Shown here: positions 15,626 through 16,326 of the stretch, piece after piece
Layout of the letters: the number at the start of each line of letters is the position of its first letter
How positions within the stretch are numbered: the stretch's first letter is position 1
From: JACCYQ01 sp036675565
GTDB taxonomy: Bacteria > Bacteroidota > Bacteroidia > Chitinophagales > Chitinophagaceae
DNA: 16,326 bases
NCBI GenBank assembly: GCA_036675565.1
Contig: JAKFER010000180.1
Span: 1-16,326, forward strand
Direction: 5' to 3'
Notes under the pieces: model-generated
Told to the model about the DNA's origin: nothing
The model's input: only the letters and a program-made list of their open reading frames with translations
The model's database searches: none
Translations under genes and position numbers: made by a program

Positions 15626-16326
15626 ATGATGGCAATCAGGGAACAGTTTTCAAAAACAAAAAACTTCAATCTTATTTCATTGGGATTGATGGGTGTAGGA
15701 CTATTATCGATCATCATACTTTTTATAACGCATGGAGCTTCAAGTGACCATCATGAGCAAGCTCGTTTTTGGTCAAGCCTGCTGCAGAACAGTGTTTATT
15801 TTTTATTGGTAGTAAATGCAGCTATGTTTTTTATCGCTGCCACAACATTAGCATGGGGCGGATGGCAAATTTCTTTCAGAAGAGTATCTGAAGCTATCTC
15901 CAGTTGTGTGCCTGTATTAAGTATCATTACCGGTGTTATTTTATTAGCCATTGTTTTTAGCGACAATCATACTATTTATCACTGGACAGATACAGAGCAT
16001 GTAAAACATGATAAGATCTTATTGCACAAAGCAGGTTTTTTAAACAAAGGATTCTTTATTGTTTGGACGATTATTACCCTGATTGGCTGGAGTTTGCTGG
16101 GAGCTAAATTACGCAAGATGTCCCGCAGCATCGATAATAAACCTCTAAACAGGGAAGAAGGCAAAAAGTTTATTTGGGACAGTACAGTTTGGTCAGCCAT
16201 TTATATTGTATTCTTTTCATTAACGGTAATGTCGTCTATTCCATGGTTATGGTTGATGAGTATTGATGCACACTGGTACAGTACCATGTACAGCTGGTAT
16301 ACCTTTGCAAGCACATTTGTTGCCGG
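15626..16326 (+). CDS. actF: Alternative complex III membrane subunit ActF, N-terminal part
   Basis: The gene begins at ATG 15626 (a second ATG follows directly at 15629) and runs off the right edge with 233 complete codons. The visible part has about five hydrophobic segments (17-36, 55-78, 97-112, 142-162, 188-212) and the motif SIDAHWYSTMYSWYTFAS (212-229), which is characteristic of ActF, the second NrfD-like quinone-side subunit of alternative complex III. ActF pairs with ActC in the membrane, so the complete act set actABCDEF is present in order apart from the missing end. It follows actE by 38 bases without a visible terminator. Confidence 0.93.
   Translation, partial: MMAIREQFSKTKNFNLISLGLMGVGLLSIIILFITHGASSDHHEQARFWSSLLQNSVYFLLVVNAAMFFIAATTLAWGGWQISFRRVSEAISSCVPVLSIITGVILLAIVFSDNHTIYHWTDTEHVKHDKILLHKAGFLNKGFFIVWTIITLIGWSLLGAKLRKMSRSIDNKPLNREEGKKFIWDSTVWSAIYIVFFSLTVMSSIPWLWLMSIDAHWYSTMYSWYTFASTFVA

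Overview
The window looks like chromosomal DNA from a Bacteroidota bacterium, most likely of the Chitinophagaceae type. The grounds are moderately AT-rich DNA, A-rich gene leaders without Shine-Dalgarno sequences, a TAnnTTTG-type promoter ahead of the first plus-strand gene, a CarboxypepD_reg-like secreted protein, and a complete-looking start of an alternative complex III (act) operon in the Bacteroidota arrangement. No mobile element, tRNA, rRNA or CRISPR array was seen. No stretch above 300 bases lacks a gene.

Left part (1-7818, all minus strand). Reading leftward from position 7818, the first gene is a fusion of a small two-helix membrane domain with phosphoribosylglycinamide formyltransferase (PurN). 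A secreted CarboxypepD_reg-like protein, a conserved hypothetical protein with a small beta-type N-terminal domain, and a TPR lipoprotein with conserved-looking histidine motifs follow. Then come three exported hydrolases: a penicillin-acylase-family Ntn hydrolase, a beta-lactamase-fold serine hydrolase, and an N-acyl-D-amino-acid deacylase (D-aminoacylase type) cut by the window edge. The last three all act on amide or ester bonds outside the cytoplasm and may form a scavenging or quorum-signal/antibiotic-degrading group. That grouping is inference.

Divergent control region (7819-8082). This 264-base spacer separates the minus-strand genes from the plus-strand respiratory operon. It holds a good Bacteroidota promoter for the operon and a 10-bp direct repeat (ATTTACGTTT, 29 bp apart) that could be an operator.

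Right part (8083-16326, all plus strand). actA, actB, actC, actD, actE and actF (the last cut by the window end) encode alternative complex III, a quinol:cytochrome c/oxygen-reductase electron-transfer complex that replaces cytochrome bc1. ActC and ActF are the NrfD-type quinol-side membrane subunits. ActB carries a molybdopterin-oxidoreductase-like domain and four Fe-S sites. ActA (six haem motifs) and ActE (one haem motif) pass electrons outward, and ActD is a small two-helix subunit. Cytochrome oxidase genes would be expected just past the right edge. The spacers inside the operon carry hairpins or a short heptad repeat, which may tune expression between cistrons.

The respiratory system itself is already known as a family. 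The less ordinary points are the membrane-domain/PurN fusion, the repeat elements in the spacers, the His-motif TPR lipoprotein and the cluster of three exported amide hydrolases. I did not find convincing evidence of a wholly undescribed system.
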